From Lumbricus rubellus (lineage: Eukaryota > Annelida > Clitellata > Crassiclitellata > Lumbricidae), in assembly GCA_945859605.1 (NCBI GenBank), contig OX243824.1:4703580-4767579 (forward strand): a DNA stretch of 64,000 nt, given 5' to 3'. Each line of letters opens with the position of its first letter. Within the stretch, counting starts at the first letter, position 1. Below the pieces are notes generated by a model. The model did not search any database. It worked only from the letters and a program-made list of their open reading frames with translations, and was not told the DNA's origin. A program made the translations under genes and the position numbers. Positions 44,791 through 62,251 of the stretch are shown in pieces.

Positions 44791-45023
44791 TCCTTAATAA
44801 CAGCCCTGAAAGAGGGATGTGCTGTTCTAAAGATTCCTTTAAAGAAATTAGGTGATGAATGAATGTTGTTGCATTCTTGTACATTTGAATCAACGCAACC
44901 TTCTGCTGGGCACGTTTGATTTTGCTATTTAAAGCGAAATTATTTTCTGGTGTTAGTCTTAACTGTCTTATGGTTATGAGCATTACTATTTACTACATAC
45001 GATTGTGTTGTTTAGGTGCATTG

Positions 45024-45024
<1 letters not shown>

Positions 45025-45072
<48 letters not shown>

Positions 45073-45115
45073 ATTTAAAATATATAATATATATTAAAAT
45101 ATATATATTAAATCA
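45025..45115. repeat. AT microsatellite
   Basis: A run of AT repeats followed by imperfect AT-rich copies. Confidence 0.9.
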
Positions 45116-45474
45116 TTTTTAAAGGTATCAAATAGAGCATGCTCTCTTAACGTGAGGTTGTAGACGTTCTTGCCTTGTCATAATCATAGCACATAAATCA
45201 TGCCATAAGTAAAAAGTGTTGCATTGTATCTATATATTTCTAAAGCACTTCTCACCTCACAGTGCACACCAATCAGAGGGGCTCCCAGTGCAAAGGACCC
45301 ACAGAAAAGAAAAGCGCCCCAGGGTCAGAGGTGCATGGGCGGGCGGGCGGGGTGGTCCTTTGTCTATTGCTGGAAGGTTTGAGGTATATTATGAATAGTT
45401 GCGAAACTGCGGCCACAACCGATTTATTATAAACTAATAACTAATCTATTCCATCTTTCGCCATTGTAATTCTG

Positions 45475-45660
45475 CTATCTGTGGTTGTTCCAACTGTCCA
45501 ACAACCTGGAATGGACTTCCATTGACTATTGCGACACCTCCCAAGCTGTTCCCAATTTCACAAACTGTTGAAGACTGGGTTTTCCGCTTGATCTCGGCCG
45601 GGAGCGCCTCTGAGTATACCTTGAAGTGGCGCTATATAAATTTTTATTGATTGATTGAAA
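45475..45660 (+). repeat. LINE 3' end with TTGA tail
   Basis: It reads WNGLPLTIATPPKLFP, then GGGAGCGCCTCTGAGTATAC, GCGCTATATAAATTTT and a TTGATTGATTG tail. Confidence 0.75.
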
Positions 45661-46721
45661 TTAATTTCCAATAGCCGCCATGAAGCCTTCTGAGGTCCGC
45701 CTTCCTGATGATGTGGTTGATAGCCTTTGTTCCTTTTGTGTGAAAACTATGGATATACATGTATAATTCTATAATCTATATAGTGTGTGTACGGTGTAAG
45801 GCTTGTAAGCCTACACGTGTAGCCTATGAGATAATAATAATTACTAATTATATACACTAGTACTTTGAGCTTATGCAAGAGGCCAGCGAGACTTTAAGCA
45901 CATGTTGCGACGATAACCAGTGATTATTTTGGGTCTTTCGGTCAAGTGGACCTACACAAAATAATAGAGATTATGGCTAGCCTACTCATCTAGATTTTGG
46001 ACAGCTGCCTGAAAACACTGAAACTAAACCATTGTGACTACAGATGTAGGCTTATTTCCGAGATTTTCTACCAACGCCGTTCACTCAACCTTCCAAACTA
46101 TAGAGTAGGCCAACGACCTAGGCTATAAATTATTTTCTTGTGAATTGGTATGGAGGTGTTTCCACGTCACGTCAAAGTTGACGAACGTCTTAAATTCTTA
46201 ATTCGGTTATTGCATAAGCCAACAATGCAGTCGACTGCAGCTTTTGTTAATTTCTCCTCTTGCGTTGTAAAGAAATTCGTCAGCCGGGCTTTGTGTAAGC
46301 CTAAGCCTACATCATAACTTCGTAAGCCTACATGTAGGCCTACGTGTGTATACCGTACGTGGGCTCGTTTGTATAGCAACTCCTCCAAGCTTCTCGGTGA
46401 TGAATGGATATTTGACAGAACGGTCACCAAGCGGAAACGAAGGTCGTTTGCAAAGCACGTCTAGGCTACATGATATTATAGGGCATCGTTGTGAAAGGGG
46501 GCAAGGGGCTAAATAATCTCGATTATGCCACGTAGCCAACACACGTAGGCTACGTAGTTACATGCTAAGAATGGTAGCATGTGATAAGTTGTAAGTAAGT
46601 AAGTTGCACTTAGTCGTGTGTGGTATACAGCAGAGGAGAGTGCAATTGCATTTGCAGTGGAGTGCAAGACAAGAATAGCCTGATCAGATTATTTATAGCA
46701 TAGGCTTACGAATAACAGAAC

Positions 46722-47594
46722 CAGTGTTGTTGTCAAGACCTCAAACCTCAAGACCAAAACCAAGACCAAGACTTTGAACCTCAAGACCAAGACCAAGACT
46801 TTTGGGCTCAAGACCAAGACAAGACCAAGACTTTGGGTCTCAAGACCAAGACCTTGCGAAAATGTAGGTTTTGCTATCTTAATGAAAACGTATTTTTATT
46901 CAAACAAAGCAACTCTATAACCAAACTGCAGAGAATTCCGAGTTCAGTTCGTGCCTACAAAACTCCTTAATGTGATTATGTGCAATGTTATTGCAAATGG
47001 CTGTTGAATTATAACAGGACCAATTCATTTTCTGACGAAGGCGTGCCCGGTGTGGCCTCATGAAAATTCCACCATGCGAAAAAATACGTTCTACAGGTGC
47101 TGAAGTTGCTGGCACGCACAGCATCTTTTCAAGCACTGGATATAAATTTAGAAATCATGAGTCTTTTTTAAAAATACTCCCATGGCGTATCTGGACATTT
47201 CCAGCGGAGAAAGCGCCCAGAAATAAAATAATTTTCCTCCGAAAATTTGACAAAATTATAGTTTTTAGTTGCTGTTTATTATATTGTATTAGGCCTACAT
47301 GAACTGCCATATTATACCATGATTTCATTTTCTGCTATATAATTAAAATTTTATTAGTTATTATTATAATATAATTATGATACTATCGTGAAGGCAGGTC
47401 TTGGTCTTGGTCTTGAAAAACCAAGACCAAGACTTTGAACCTCAAGACTAAGACCAAGACCAAGACTTTGGCCCTCAAGACCAAGACCAAGACCAAGACT
47501 TTTATTCTCAAGACCAAGACCAAGACCAAGACTTTTAAAACCGAACTCGAGCGCACTCGAGACCAAGACTTTAGTCTCGAGGACAACAAGTCTG
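46722..47594 (-). mobile_element. hAT transposon remnant with 8-bp target duplication
   Basis: Ends CAGTGTTGTTGTC and (reverse complement) CAGACTTGTTGTC. Flanks AACAGAAC at 46714-46721 and 47595-47602 are identical. Near both ends are many CAAGACCAAGACC repeats. The minus-strand ORF 47136-46915 contains LCVPATSAPVERIFSHGGIF and MRPHRARL, the hAT dimerisation domain at the transposase C-terminus. The catalytic part is deleted, so it is a non-autonomous derivative. Confidence 0.93.
46915..47136 (-). pseudogene. hAT transposase C-terminal fragment
   Basis: It encodes PATSAPVERIFSHGGIFMRP, the hATC signature, then HRARLRQKMNWSC and a short unmatched tail. About 70 residues survive of a protein usually of 500-700. 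Not functional alone. Confidence 0.88.
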
Positions 47595-48283
47595 AACAGA
47601 ACTCTAGGCCTATCGTGCTTCCATGGGAAAATGAGAGCACTCGATTCCCTTACTTGGGGCAAGTAATGGTCCTAATGCCACTTGCTGAAAGAGCGCTGAC
47701 GATTGGGTTTATCTTGGGACTAACATCGAGTTTACCCAAACTAGTGTAGGCTAAAGCAACATTTCCTGCAATTCAAGATATTTTACACAAAAGATATGGT
47801 CGTTTCGTTGCTTGAGGCCGAATTCGTAGTTTCTCACCATGCTTCAGCTTCATACTAACATGGCGTGTTCTTTTGACAGGGCTACTAACAACTTTACCGG
47901 GTGTAACGAAGTTGTGAAAAACAAAACTATAGTTATGGTACTAGTTGACCTTTGTTGGTCACAGTTGTATCCTTGGTTTATGTCAATAATACAGGTCCTA
48001 CGTGACCACGGCCTTGCGTTTCACGACGCATATTATTATTGCACTCAGTGCGATTTGTTCAATTCTGCCCATAGCCCCATACATGTATACATAGAGTTGA
48101 CGGCTAAAGGTCAAGGTGACTCGTGTGTTGCGCCTGAACGGGGAAAAGGCAGCGTATAATTTTGGACTTTGATCCCTTCTTTAACCTCTCTTTGTCCTTT
48201 CCCTTGGAGGAACCGATCTTTAGGTCATTGCTCGAGTCGTGCTTATCAGTAATCCGCCGATTACGAATTTCATTGTCTTGCAG

Positions 48284-48312
48284 AGATAAAGCAAGAACCG
48301 GTCACGATCATG
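48284..48312 (+). CDS. UGP2: Candidate UGP2 start exon, ATG at the exon end
   Basis: ATG at 48310-48312 is followed at once by a strong donor GTGAGT. Joined to 50314 it gives M-SGSKIHRRTP. With this start the NGGLGTSMG loop falls within one residue of its place in human UGP2 (from memory), which supports it. The bases before are preceded by cttgcag, so this may be an internal exon. A rival start exon is ATG 49018 to 49050 (MDTLFRMNGHF, donor GTACGT). Confidence 0.4.
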
Positions 48313-48529
48313 GTGAGTAATCTCGAATACGCAAAACGTTTACATTCTACGTAAACTTCGAAATAAAATATAAAATAAAACCTACATTCTAAAAACATCG
48401 TTTTAACGCCCCCGATTAGTTCATGCCGTTCTTAATCGAACGAACCGCCTTCTTTACCTTTAAACGAGCTTCGATTGATTAAAAATCAATTGTCTTGGGC
48501 CGTACGTTAAGCTTGGATATTATGCCTAC

Positions 48530-48870
48530 GGACACGTAGTAGGTATGGTAGGTCAGGGATGCCACTCTGAAATTACAAAAATGTCAGATCCGCGGGGGAA
48601 AAACCTAGAAAAGCTAGATCATGACAGAAAAAAAACCTAAAACCTATACAAAACCGAAAGCCTAGATCTAGGTGTAAAAAGCTGTAAGTGGCACCCCTGG
48701 GTAGGTGTGTTCTTTAACCCCGCCTTCGAAGGACTTGACACCCGGCGGACACGTAGTAGGGATGTGGTAGGTGTGTCCTCCTCCTTTGACCCCGCCCTCG
48801 GAGGACTTGAAACCCTGCGGCAGCGGCGGAGGACATGTGACGAGACGCGATTGGACCTCGATCACTTTCT
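48530..48870. repeat. Duplicated ~80-bp GC-rich segment
   Basis: TTTAACCCCGCCTTCGAAGG and TTTGACCCCGCCCTCGGAGG start two related copies at about 48713 and 48785. The short ORFs across them are not supported as genes. Confidence 0.5.
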
Positions 48871-49469
48871 CAGCTGTGACGCAGTCGTCGTGTCGACGTC
48901 GATAAGAAGAAGAAGATAATTATTAAGATAATTATTAGGATAATTATTATCGTAGCGAATTAATATCGAATTATTAATATTTTGAATTATTAATATTTTG
49001 AAATATTAACATTGAAGATGGATACTTTGTTTCGAATGAACGGCCATTTCGTACGTCTCTCTTTCTTTCTTTTTAAAGTTTTAAAATTGAGTTTAGTGAA
49101 TTTAAGTTTTAAGTTAAGTTTCGTGAATTAGAAGTTCGATCGCGAGTTTTAAGTTAACTTTCGTGAATTTGTTTTCAGTTAAGTTTCGTGAATTTATTTT
49201 AGTTAAGTTTCGTGAATTAGAAGTTAGATCGCGACGCGTCACTATAGGGATCGTTTGTATAATATGTTTTTAAAGTTTATGAGCGCTGAAAAGTGTTCAA
49301 AATTCAATTATTGATAAGTTTTTATGTAAAGATTTACGAATCATATTAAAGTAGGAGATGTGTTAGTAAACACGGTAAGATTGTAATCATGCATGTTTAC
49401 AATAATTATTGATGCAAACGTGTGAGCTTGCATTGTAAATATCTGCAAAGTTTCCAATGTTTTATTTTG

Positions 49470-50105
49470 AATTTAGAATTGCTTTCCAGGGCCTTTCTTC
49501 AGCCATAGAAACTTTTGTTAATTTAAATTTTTTGTAGCAAATTTGTTTAAGTTATGAATGATAATGAATAAATACGAATAGTCATTATTTTTATGAGAGC
49601 CTCTTAAAATATTTAATGCTTGTGTATGTATGGACTTACCTACATAGGCCTAAACACAGAGCATGTAAGTTCAAGGAATTTGATTGTTCTCCATCTAGCT
49701 CAGGGTAATAAAAGATTTGTTGCTCTTGAACTTGTTTTCATGTAAAGTTTCTTGTGCATGCAAACTTCAAAGTTTCTGTGAACCTGAGCCAGAGTCCAAA
49801 TTTTTTTTATAAGAATTGTGCTAGTCTGTCTGTCTTGGGCAAGAGAGGTATTCTGGATGAGATGAAATTTAATTTTTAATACATTCATTATTTTGTGAGA
49901 ACCTCTTATACAATATTTTAGAACTTGAAGGAAATGATATAATTATATTATAAATCATATATTATTTTGTTGTAATTATTATATTATAAATCAAAAATCA
50001 ATCATTATAAATAAAGTAACTCAAAGATATTTGTTATTAGAATTTTAAATTAATGAAAGTTTCTATGACTGAAGAAAGGCCCTGGAACACCATTCTGAAA
50101 ACGCT
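49470..50105. mobile_element. Inverted-repeat element in UGP2 intron 1
   Basis: Arms of about 58 bp: TTTCCAGGGCCTTTCTTCAG (49486 on) and the inverse (AAGAAAGGCCCTGGAA, about 50070) match at most positions. Inner segments also mirror each other. No ORF, no clear target duplication. Confidence 0.65.
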
Positions 50106-50313
50106 GAAGAAATGTTACCATTTTAAAGCAGGCTTTGTGTGTTTATGATGAATAATTTTTCTCATTTTCAAAAATAAATCACAATTTCCTGGCTATTTGT
50201 TGGCATTTTAAAGTTACAGGACTTTCCAATTTCAGGCCGAAAATGTTGCCATGTCAAAACCAAACGTTTGCATTTTCACGGCAAATCGTTGAATCAGTCG
50301 TTTGCTTTTTCAG

Positions 50314-55501
<5,188 letters not shown>

Positions 55502-55696
55502 GTACGTATATTGAAGCAACAACGTCTTCTTCTTCGTCTTCTTCATCTTCGTATCGTCTTTGTATCGTCTTCGTATCGTCTTCGTATCGTCTTGACTGCT
55601 TTCGTTTTCTTGCAGTCTTTTGATTCGTTGCTGATGCTGTTATTCTACATGATGTCTTACGATGATTTTTAAATGCAAGTTTATGATGATGTTGAA

Positions 55697-56650
55697 GTCG
55701 GTGTTGCTTGTTGTATCGTATTATTGGTGTTAATTGTTGTATCGAATTCGGTGTTGCTTGTTGTATCGAATTATTGGTGTTGCTTGTTGTATCGAATTAT
55801 TGGTGTTGCTTGTTGTATCGAATTATTGGTGTTGCTTGTTGTATCAAATTATTGGTGTTGCTTGTTGTATCAAATTATTGGTGTTGCTTGTTGTATCAAA
55901 TTATTGGTGTTGCTTGTTGTATCGAATTATTGGTGTTGCTTGTTGTATCGAATTATTGGTGTTGCTTGTTGTATCAAATTATTGGTGTTGTGTGTTGTAT
56001 CGAATTATTGGTGTTGCTTGTTGTATCGAATTATTGGTGTTGCTTGTTGTATCAAATTATTGGTGTTGCTTGTTGTATCAAATTATTGGTGTTGCCTGTT
56101 GTGTCAAATTATTGGTGTTGCTTGTTGTGTCAAATTATTGGTGTTGCTTGTTGTATCAAATTATTGGTGTTGCTTGTTGTATCAAATTATTGGTGTTGCC
56201 TGTTGTGTCAAATTATTGGTGTTGCCTGTTGTGTCAAATTATTGGTGTTGCCTGTTGTGTCAAATTATTGGTGTTGCCTGTTGTGTCAAATTATTGGTGT
56301 TGCTTGTTGTATCAAATTATTGGTGTTGCTTGTTGTATCAAATTATTGGTGTTGCTTGTTGTATCAAATTATTGGTGTTGCTTGTTGTATCGAATTATTG
56401 GTGTTGCTTGTTGTATCAAATTATTGGTGTTGCTTGTTGTATCAAATTATTGGTGTTGCTTGTTGTATCAAATTATTGGTGTTGCTTGTTGTATCGAATT
56501 ATTGGTGTTGCCTGTTGTATCTAATTATTGGTGTTGCCTGTTGTATCTAATTGTTGGTGTTGCTTGTTGTATCTAATTATTGGTGTTGCTTGTTGTATCA
56601 AATTATTGGTGTTACTTGTTGTATCAAATTATTGGTGTTACTTGTTGTAT
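55697..56650. repeat. 26-bp minisatellite, ~36 copies
   Basis: Unit TATTGGTGTTGCTTGTTGTA plus TCAAAT, with C/T variants (CCTGTTGTG, TCGAAT). Open in all plus frames, so the 280-residue ORFs here are artefacts. Confidence 0.96.
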
Positions 56651-56854
56651 CGAACTGAATCTATAGTTGTTGCATGTTGTATAATATCTTGCCTGTTGTA
56701 TTGCATTGCATGTTGTATCAAATTATGTATTGTGGTTGTTGTTGTTGTATCAAATTATGTAAATATTGTGGTTGTTGTTGTATCAAATTATGTATTGTGG
56801 TTGTTGTTGTTGTGTAGTAGTGTTAGAACGATCAGGTTCTGTTCGTTGCAACGT

Positions 56855-57530
56855 TGTTTCTGCTCAGTTGTCTATGTGCTATCTCTGTTGTCTATGTGTC
56901 ATCTCAGTTGTCTATGTGTCATCTCTGTTGTCTACGCGTCATCTCTGTTGTCTATGTGTCATCTCTGTTGTCTATGTGTCATCTCTGTTGTCTATGTGTC
57001 ATCTCTGTTGTCTATGTGTCATCTCTGTTGTCTATGTGTCATCTCTGTTGTCTACGCGTCATCTCTGTTGTCTATGTGTCATCTCTGTTGTCTATGTGTC
57101 ATCTCTGTTGTCTATGTGTCATCTCTGTTGTCTATGTGTCATCTCTGTTGTCTACGCGTCATCTCTGTTGTCTATGTGTCATCTATGTTGTCTATGTGTT
57201 ATCTTTGTAGTTTATGTGCTATCTCTGTTGTCTCTTTGTCATAGATCTCTGTTGTCTCTTTGTCATCTCTGTTGTATCTTTGTCATCTATGTTGCATCTT
57301 TGTCATCTCTGTTGTATCTTTGTCATCTCTGTTGTTTATGTGTCATCTCTGTTGTATCTTTGTCATCTCTGTTGTTTATGTGTCATCTCTGTTGTATCTT
57401 TGTCATCTCTGTTGTCTCTTTGTCATCTCTGTTGCATCTTTGTCATCTCTGTTGTATCTTTGTCATCTCTGTTGTATCTTTGTCATCTCTGTTGTATCTT
57501 TGTCATCTATGTTGTCTCTTTGTCATTTGA
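56855..57530. repeat. 20-bp minisatellite, ~33 copies
   Basis: Unit TCTGTTGTCTATGTGTCATC in the first half, changing to a TCTGTTGTATCTTTGTCATC variant after 57230. Confidence 0.95.
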
Positions 57531-57935
57531 AAGCATGTTCTGTGCTGCTATAGTCTTAGAGTTTCTGTTGTGGCGAATGCGTAGTTTAGCGAACAAATTT
57601 ATTACTTGTTTGTTTGTTCAGTAGGTCTAACTGTATCTGTCTTTTGCCCTTTGAGTATGCTTAGTGTCTTTGCCTGAGTAGTGTCCCCTTTAATTGGACT
57701 TTGATGTACTTTGATTGACTGTACTTTGCCTTGTTCGACTTTGTTCTGTCTTGATTTTGTCTGCTCTATATTGGTTGACAGTGCCCTCCTGCCGGGTTTG
57801 ACGTTGCTCTTCCTTGATTGACATTGCTCTTCCTCGATTTGACAGTGCTCAACTTCAGGGTTTTACTTTGTTTGAAAAATGCTCTTACTTTGGTTCGAAG
57901 TGCTCTACTTTGATTGAAAATGTTCTGCCTTGGTT

Positions 57936-58300
57936 TGACAGTTCTCTACTTTAATTTGACAGTTCTCTACTTTAATTTGACAGTTCTCTACTTTAATTTG
58001 ACAGTTCTCTACTTTAATTTGACAGTTCTCTACTTTAATTTGACAGTTCTCTACTTTAATTTGACAGTTCTCTACTTTAATTTGACAGTTCTCTACTTTA
58101 ATTTGACAGTTCTCTACTTTAATTTGACAGTTCTCTACTTTAATTTGACAGTTCTCTACTTTAATTTGACAGTTCTCTACTTTAATTTGACAGTTCTCTA
58201 CTTTAATTTGACAGTTCTCTACTTTAATTTGACAGTTCTCTACTTTAATTTGACAGTTCTCTACTTTAATTTGGCAGTGCTCTACTTTAATTTGGCAGTG
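57936..58300. repeat. 22-bp minisatellite, ~16 near-identical copies
   Basis: Unit TTTGACAGTTCTCTACTTTA plus AT. The inner copies are identical; only the edges vary. Confidence 0.96.
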
Positions 58301-58485
58301 CTCTACTTTGGTTGAAATGGCTTTTTCTTGATTTGACAGCACTTCTGCTACTTTGGTTGATATAATTGTCTATTTTTTTTCTGACAGTGACCTTTTATCA
58401 GCGAGACTTGTATTGTAGACCCACTTTTTTTCTGAGTTATATCTGTACGCCACATAACATGACTGGCATATTGATCAGTGTCACG

Positions 58486-58919
58486 CATAGATGTAAAAAA
58501 CGATGGAAACAGAATAAAAAACGGTAAAAAACGACGTTTTTTTCGAAATAATAAAAAACGACAAAAAAACGATAAAAAACGGAAACGGAAAATAATTTGA
58601 CTTTGTTACATCTAAAACCGCATTTTAACCTTGAAAACCTTGATTAGGAATCTACTACACGCAGTCTATCTCTTAAATGATGATGTTAAACGAAGAAATA
58701 ATGACTTTTGTTAGCTGAATACTTGAAAGTTGGCGGAAAACATAAAAAATATCAGGAAAAAAATTAAAATTTAAGAAAATAATAACAGAAATAAATGAAT
58801 AAATAAAGACAAAGAAATAATAAAAAACGATAAAAAACGATGGGGAAAATAAAAAACGAAAAAAACGACGTTTTTTGGGAGCGAATAAAAAACGGAAAAA
58901 AACGTTTTTTACAACTATG
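58486..58919. mobile_element. CATAG hAT-like MITE, copy 2, perfect 8-bp duplication
   Basis: The ends CATAGATGTAAAAAACGATG and (reverse complement) CATAGTTGTAAAAAACG form inverted repeats. GTGTCACG flanks both sides (58478-58485, 58920-58927). The interior matches copy 1 at 29948-30354, for example AATAATTTGACTTT and GGGAGCGAATAAAAAAC. Confidence 0.93.
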
Positions 58920-59309
58920 GTGTCACGTAACATGACTGACATAGTTATTGACCAGTGGGTTTTTTGACACAAACTGATATTGTTTAGGACTGCGAAGGGC
59001 CTGGCCAATTCGGAGTGGTGAGTCTAGCTGCTCAGCTTGTGCGCATACTCCTGTCTGTTTTTCGCCTTTCTGTTCTGTTGCCAGGGCGGCTCGGCTCGCA
59101 AAAAAGAGCATGCGAGTGTGAGTTGCGATTCTGTGATTTCTGATCAGTGGCGGCGCCAACTATAAAAATTCAGCAGGTCCCGTCAGGGCATGGGAGTTAT
59201 TATATTCAGCAGGTCGAAGAAATTAAGTGTAGTAAAGACATTGAAAATTGAAAAGAATGTTTAGCAGTTCATAAGGTAGGTTGTGAATGAAATGGGCAGT
59301 ACGTTAAAT

Positions 59310-59650
59310 GACCTGTCACGACCTAGTTAGTATGTTAAATGACCTGTCACTACCTAGTTAGTACATTAAATGACCTGCCACGACTTAGTTAATACATTAA
59401 ATGACCTGTCACGACCTAGTCAGTACGTTAAATGACCTGTCATGACCTAGTTAGTACGTTAAATGACCTGTCACGACCTAGTTAGTACGTTAAATGACCT
59501 GTCACGACCTAGTTAGTACGTTAAATGACCTGTCACGACTTAGTCTGTTAAATGACCTGTCACGACCTAGTTAGTACGTTAAATGATCTGTCACGACTTA
59601 GTCTGTTAAATGACCTGTCACGACCTAGTTAGTACGTGAAATGACCTGCC
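59310..59650. repeat. 31-bp minisatellite, ~11 copies
   Basis: Unit built on TTAAATGACCTGTCACGACC and TAGTTAGTACG, with two shorter variant copies (TTAGTCTG). Confidence 0.94.
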
Positions 59651-59884
59651 ATGAAATAGCGTTGCGCCGCCACTGTTCGTGATTAACGTTTTCTCCACAC
59701 AGTTTGCATGATTCTCTGCTAAGAAGTCTGCTTCTGTGAGTGATTTTAGACGGGTCGGGAGCACAGCACTAATCAGAATTGAAATTTTGTCACTTTATCG
59801 TGTAACTCATCGTAATAGAGGATAATAATGTTCAGTAATAATAACAATAATGATAAGTGAAGTAGTGAAGTCCCTGAGGGATCC

Positions 59885-60070
59885 TGTATACCTCGGGGCA
59901 ATAAAAAATAATAATAATAATAGTAATAATAATGATAATTATAGTAATAATAATAGTAATAATAATAATAATAGCAATAAGAAATTACAGCCATGCAGTT
60001 ACAAGGGCACCTCACACAAATAACTGCTGGAGAGGGTTTGCAAAATAAACATGTCTTGAGTTCTGAAAAT
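59885..60070. repeat. AAT microsatellite and GGCGC-family remnant
   Basis: AAT repeats to 59985, then AGCCATGCAGTTACAAGGGC, a diverged copy of the family at 3735 and 31598. Confidence 0.65.
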
Positions 60071-60602
60071 AAGCCTCGAGTCCTAATGTAGTGTAGTTGT
60101 TGGTGAAGTTTATGTGTTGCCATATCGAAAGAAAATAATTGGAGACAATCCTAACTGAAATGACACAAAGACTGTGCTGTCAAGAGACTATAGTCGAGTA
60201 CCTATAAACTGAACACTAGGTTGGCGAATTTTTAATACTCTTGCTCTTGGCGTAGTTTAGTTTTTAGCCTTTTCCAGAAAGTTTGCACAACCCCTTTCTT
60301 GCTCTCTATACCCACCCTCTGAACTTTCAGATCCCTCGGTTTTATGGAACGGTTGCAATTTTGCTCCGAGTGTTCCGTGTTCTTTCACTGAATTTTTTCC
60401 ATTGTTTTCACCGACTTTTTCGTCTGTTTTCTGCCAAGTTTTTCGCTGTTTTTCGCCGAGTTTTTCCTCCAGGAGTTCCCTAATTGCATGAGACAATGGC
60501 ATGATGGCTGTCCCTCATTGGTTCGAGTTGTGTGGTGCACTTTAATAGTTTTTCTCTTTTACACAGTTTCATTTCTGTTACACTGATCTATGTCTTACTT
60601 AA

Positions 60603-60664
60603 CCCTTTAATGCCGAGATGGTAGTAATGGTATGGGAAATCTTATACCCTCCGGCATTAAAGGG
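60603..60664. repeat. 62-bp palindromic micro-element, copy 2
   Basis: CCCTTTAATGCCGAGATGGT to CCGGCATTAAAGGG, flanked by TTAA on both sides. Same element as 16985-17047. Confidence 0.85.
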
Positions 60665-60779
60665 TTAAACACTCGCGTTTGCAGTGCAGTGTGTGGTGTA
60701 GACCTTCTGTGTGTCGTCTAGAGTTTTTCGGCTGATGTGTCTGCGTGTTTGAATGTGTGTTGAGGTGTGTGTGTGTATT

Positions 60780-60895
60780 TTCTGTTTAACGTCACTATGT
60801 GGTAACAAAGACCATTAGCGACACCCTCCTGCTTTATCCAGGCTTGGGACTGGCACTGGCAGAGTGCAACCAGTGGCGGAGTTGTGTGTTGAGTT
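60780..60895 (+). repeat. Interspersed repeat, GGGACTGGCAC family
   Basis: From GTTTAACGTCACTATGTGGT through GGCTTGGGACTGGCACTGGC to CAGTGGCGGAGTT. Matches 62605-62710. Confidence 0.78.
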
Positions 60896-61338
60896 TGTCT
60901 GGTGTATTGCTGAAGTGTCATACTGGTGTGTGGAGTCTAGATTCGATGCAATTTAGTGAGGTTTAACTGTGGTTTAATTTATCGAGGTTTGACTGAACAT
61001 GTGTAGTTTTCTTACTGTGTGGTTTAACTATATAGTTTGATCTAGTTAGGTTTGACTGTAGTTATTAATGAGGTTTGACTGTAGTTTAATTTGATGACTT
61101 TTAACTGTAGTTTAGTTTAACGATATTTGACTGTTCTGAATTTAGCTGGTTGTCAGGTTTAACTGTAGTTTTATTTAGTGAGGTTTGCTAATTTAGTAAG
61201 GTTTGACAACACAGTCTGGCCATTTTGACGTACACCCATTAGCTGTTTCATTTAATGGGGGTTTAACTTCAGTTTTTGGAGAGGGCTGGTCACCCGCCCG
61301 CATTTGCCAGGGATAAGAAAACAAAGTCGCTAAGGGAC

Positions 61339-61522
61339 GGTGACCCATCCCGTCAATAGGGCGCCGACAAAAGGGCGCCGACTGAAGGGCGACCGACAGA
61401 AGGGCGCCGACAGAAGGATGCCGACGGCGCTCTTAAAAGAAATATTATCCTTATATCGAGCGCCCTTTTGTCGGTGCCCTATTGTCGGCGCCCTTTTGAC
61501 GGGCGCCCTTTTGATGGGGTGC
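61339..61522. mobile_element. GGGCGCC foldback MITE with 9-bp flanking repeat
   Basis: Both halves are tandem GGGCGCCGACA-type words in opposite orientation around an AT-rich centre. The flanks read CTAAGGGAC at 61330-61338 and 61523-61531. The length of the duplication fits a Mutator-type (9 bp) or hAT-type (8 bp) insertion. Confidence 0.8.
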
Positions 61523-61749
61523 CTAAGGGACTGCTCTACTTTTTGTTTAAACTTGGCGTCTGGTGTTTAAATTAGTCAAAGTTTGCATGTGCTGAGTTAT
61601 TTCAAAAGTGTTTTATTGTGACATGCTAATGGAATTCTCTTGGATCCAATATCTGGGTAGGCCAGATGTTGCTTAATGCAAACTGTGGCACACGTGGCCT
61701 TGATTTTTTGATGAATAGTGTAAGGATGTGCCCCTGCATTGCTTCTTTT

Positions 61750-61856
61750 GTGTGTGTGTGTGTGGTTGTGTGTGCATGTGTATGTGTGGTTGAGTGTGGT
61801 TCTGTGTGTCTGTTTCTGGTTGTGTGCATATGGGTGTGTGTATGTGTGGGCGTGTG

Positions 61857-61893
<37 letters not shown>

Positions 61894-61895
61894 AT
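61750..61895. repeat. GT-rich microsatellite
   Basis: Imperfect TGTG repeats with a pure run at 61861-61891. Confidence 0.92.
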
Positions 61896-62251
61896 AATAT
61901 TATGTGGGTGTGTGTTTGTGCATGCGTGCGTGTTGGCGCTTATGATATCCCGAGAGATAAAGAGACAGAGAAAGAGACAGAGACAGAAAAAATCTATGAC
62001 CGACAGATCATTCAGAAATAGAATTGCCTTCGTGTACCGTGTGTTAGTGACAGGACTTTGTCGATCATATATTATATACATGTAGGTATCTACGAACTGT
62101 TTTCAGACTGCGCTATTTGCAGCACTGCCGTGTTTTTGTTTCAAAGTCCTACATGTGTGACTTTTGTCTCATCTCTTCTCTCTGTTCAAAACAAGTTAAC
62201 GACTGATGCATTCTTTATCCCTGATCTTATTTTGAGCAGATTCTTAGGGTT

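Noticed and set aside
47839..48159. Plus-strand ORF of 106 residues before UGP2
   Set aside because: No recognised domain and no splice sites that fit UGP2; kept out for lack of support.
48707..48919. Arg-rich ORF of 70 residues
   Set aside because: It spans a duplicated GC-rich segment and has no family resemblance.
55673..57624. Long plus-strand ORFs of 130-283 residues rich in Val, Cys and Leu
   Set aside because: They are translations of the 26-bp and 20-bp minisatellites, open in all three frames, with no splice or start context.
57905..58342. Minus-strand ORF with repeated KVENCQI and its plus-strand twin
   Set aside because: Both are readings of the 22-bp minisatellite.
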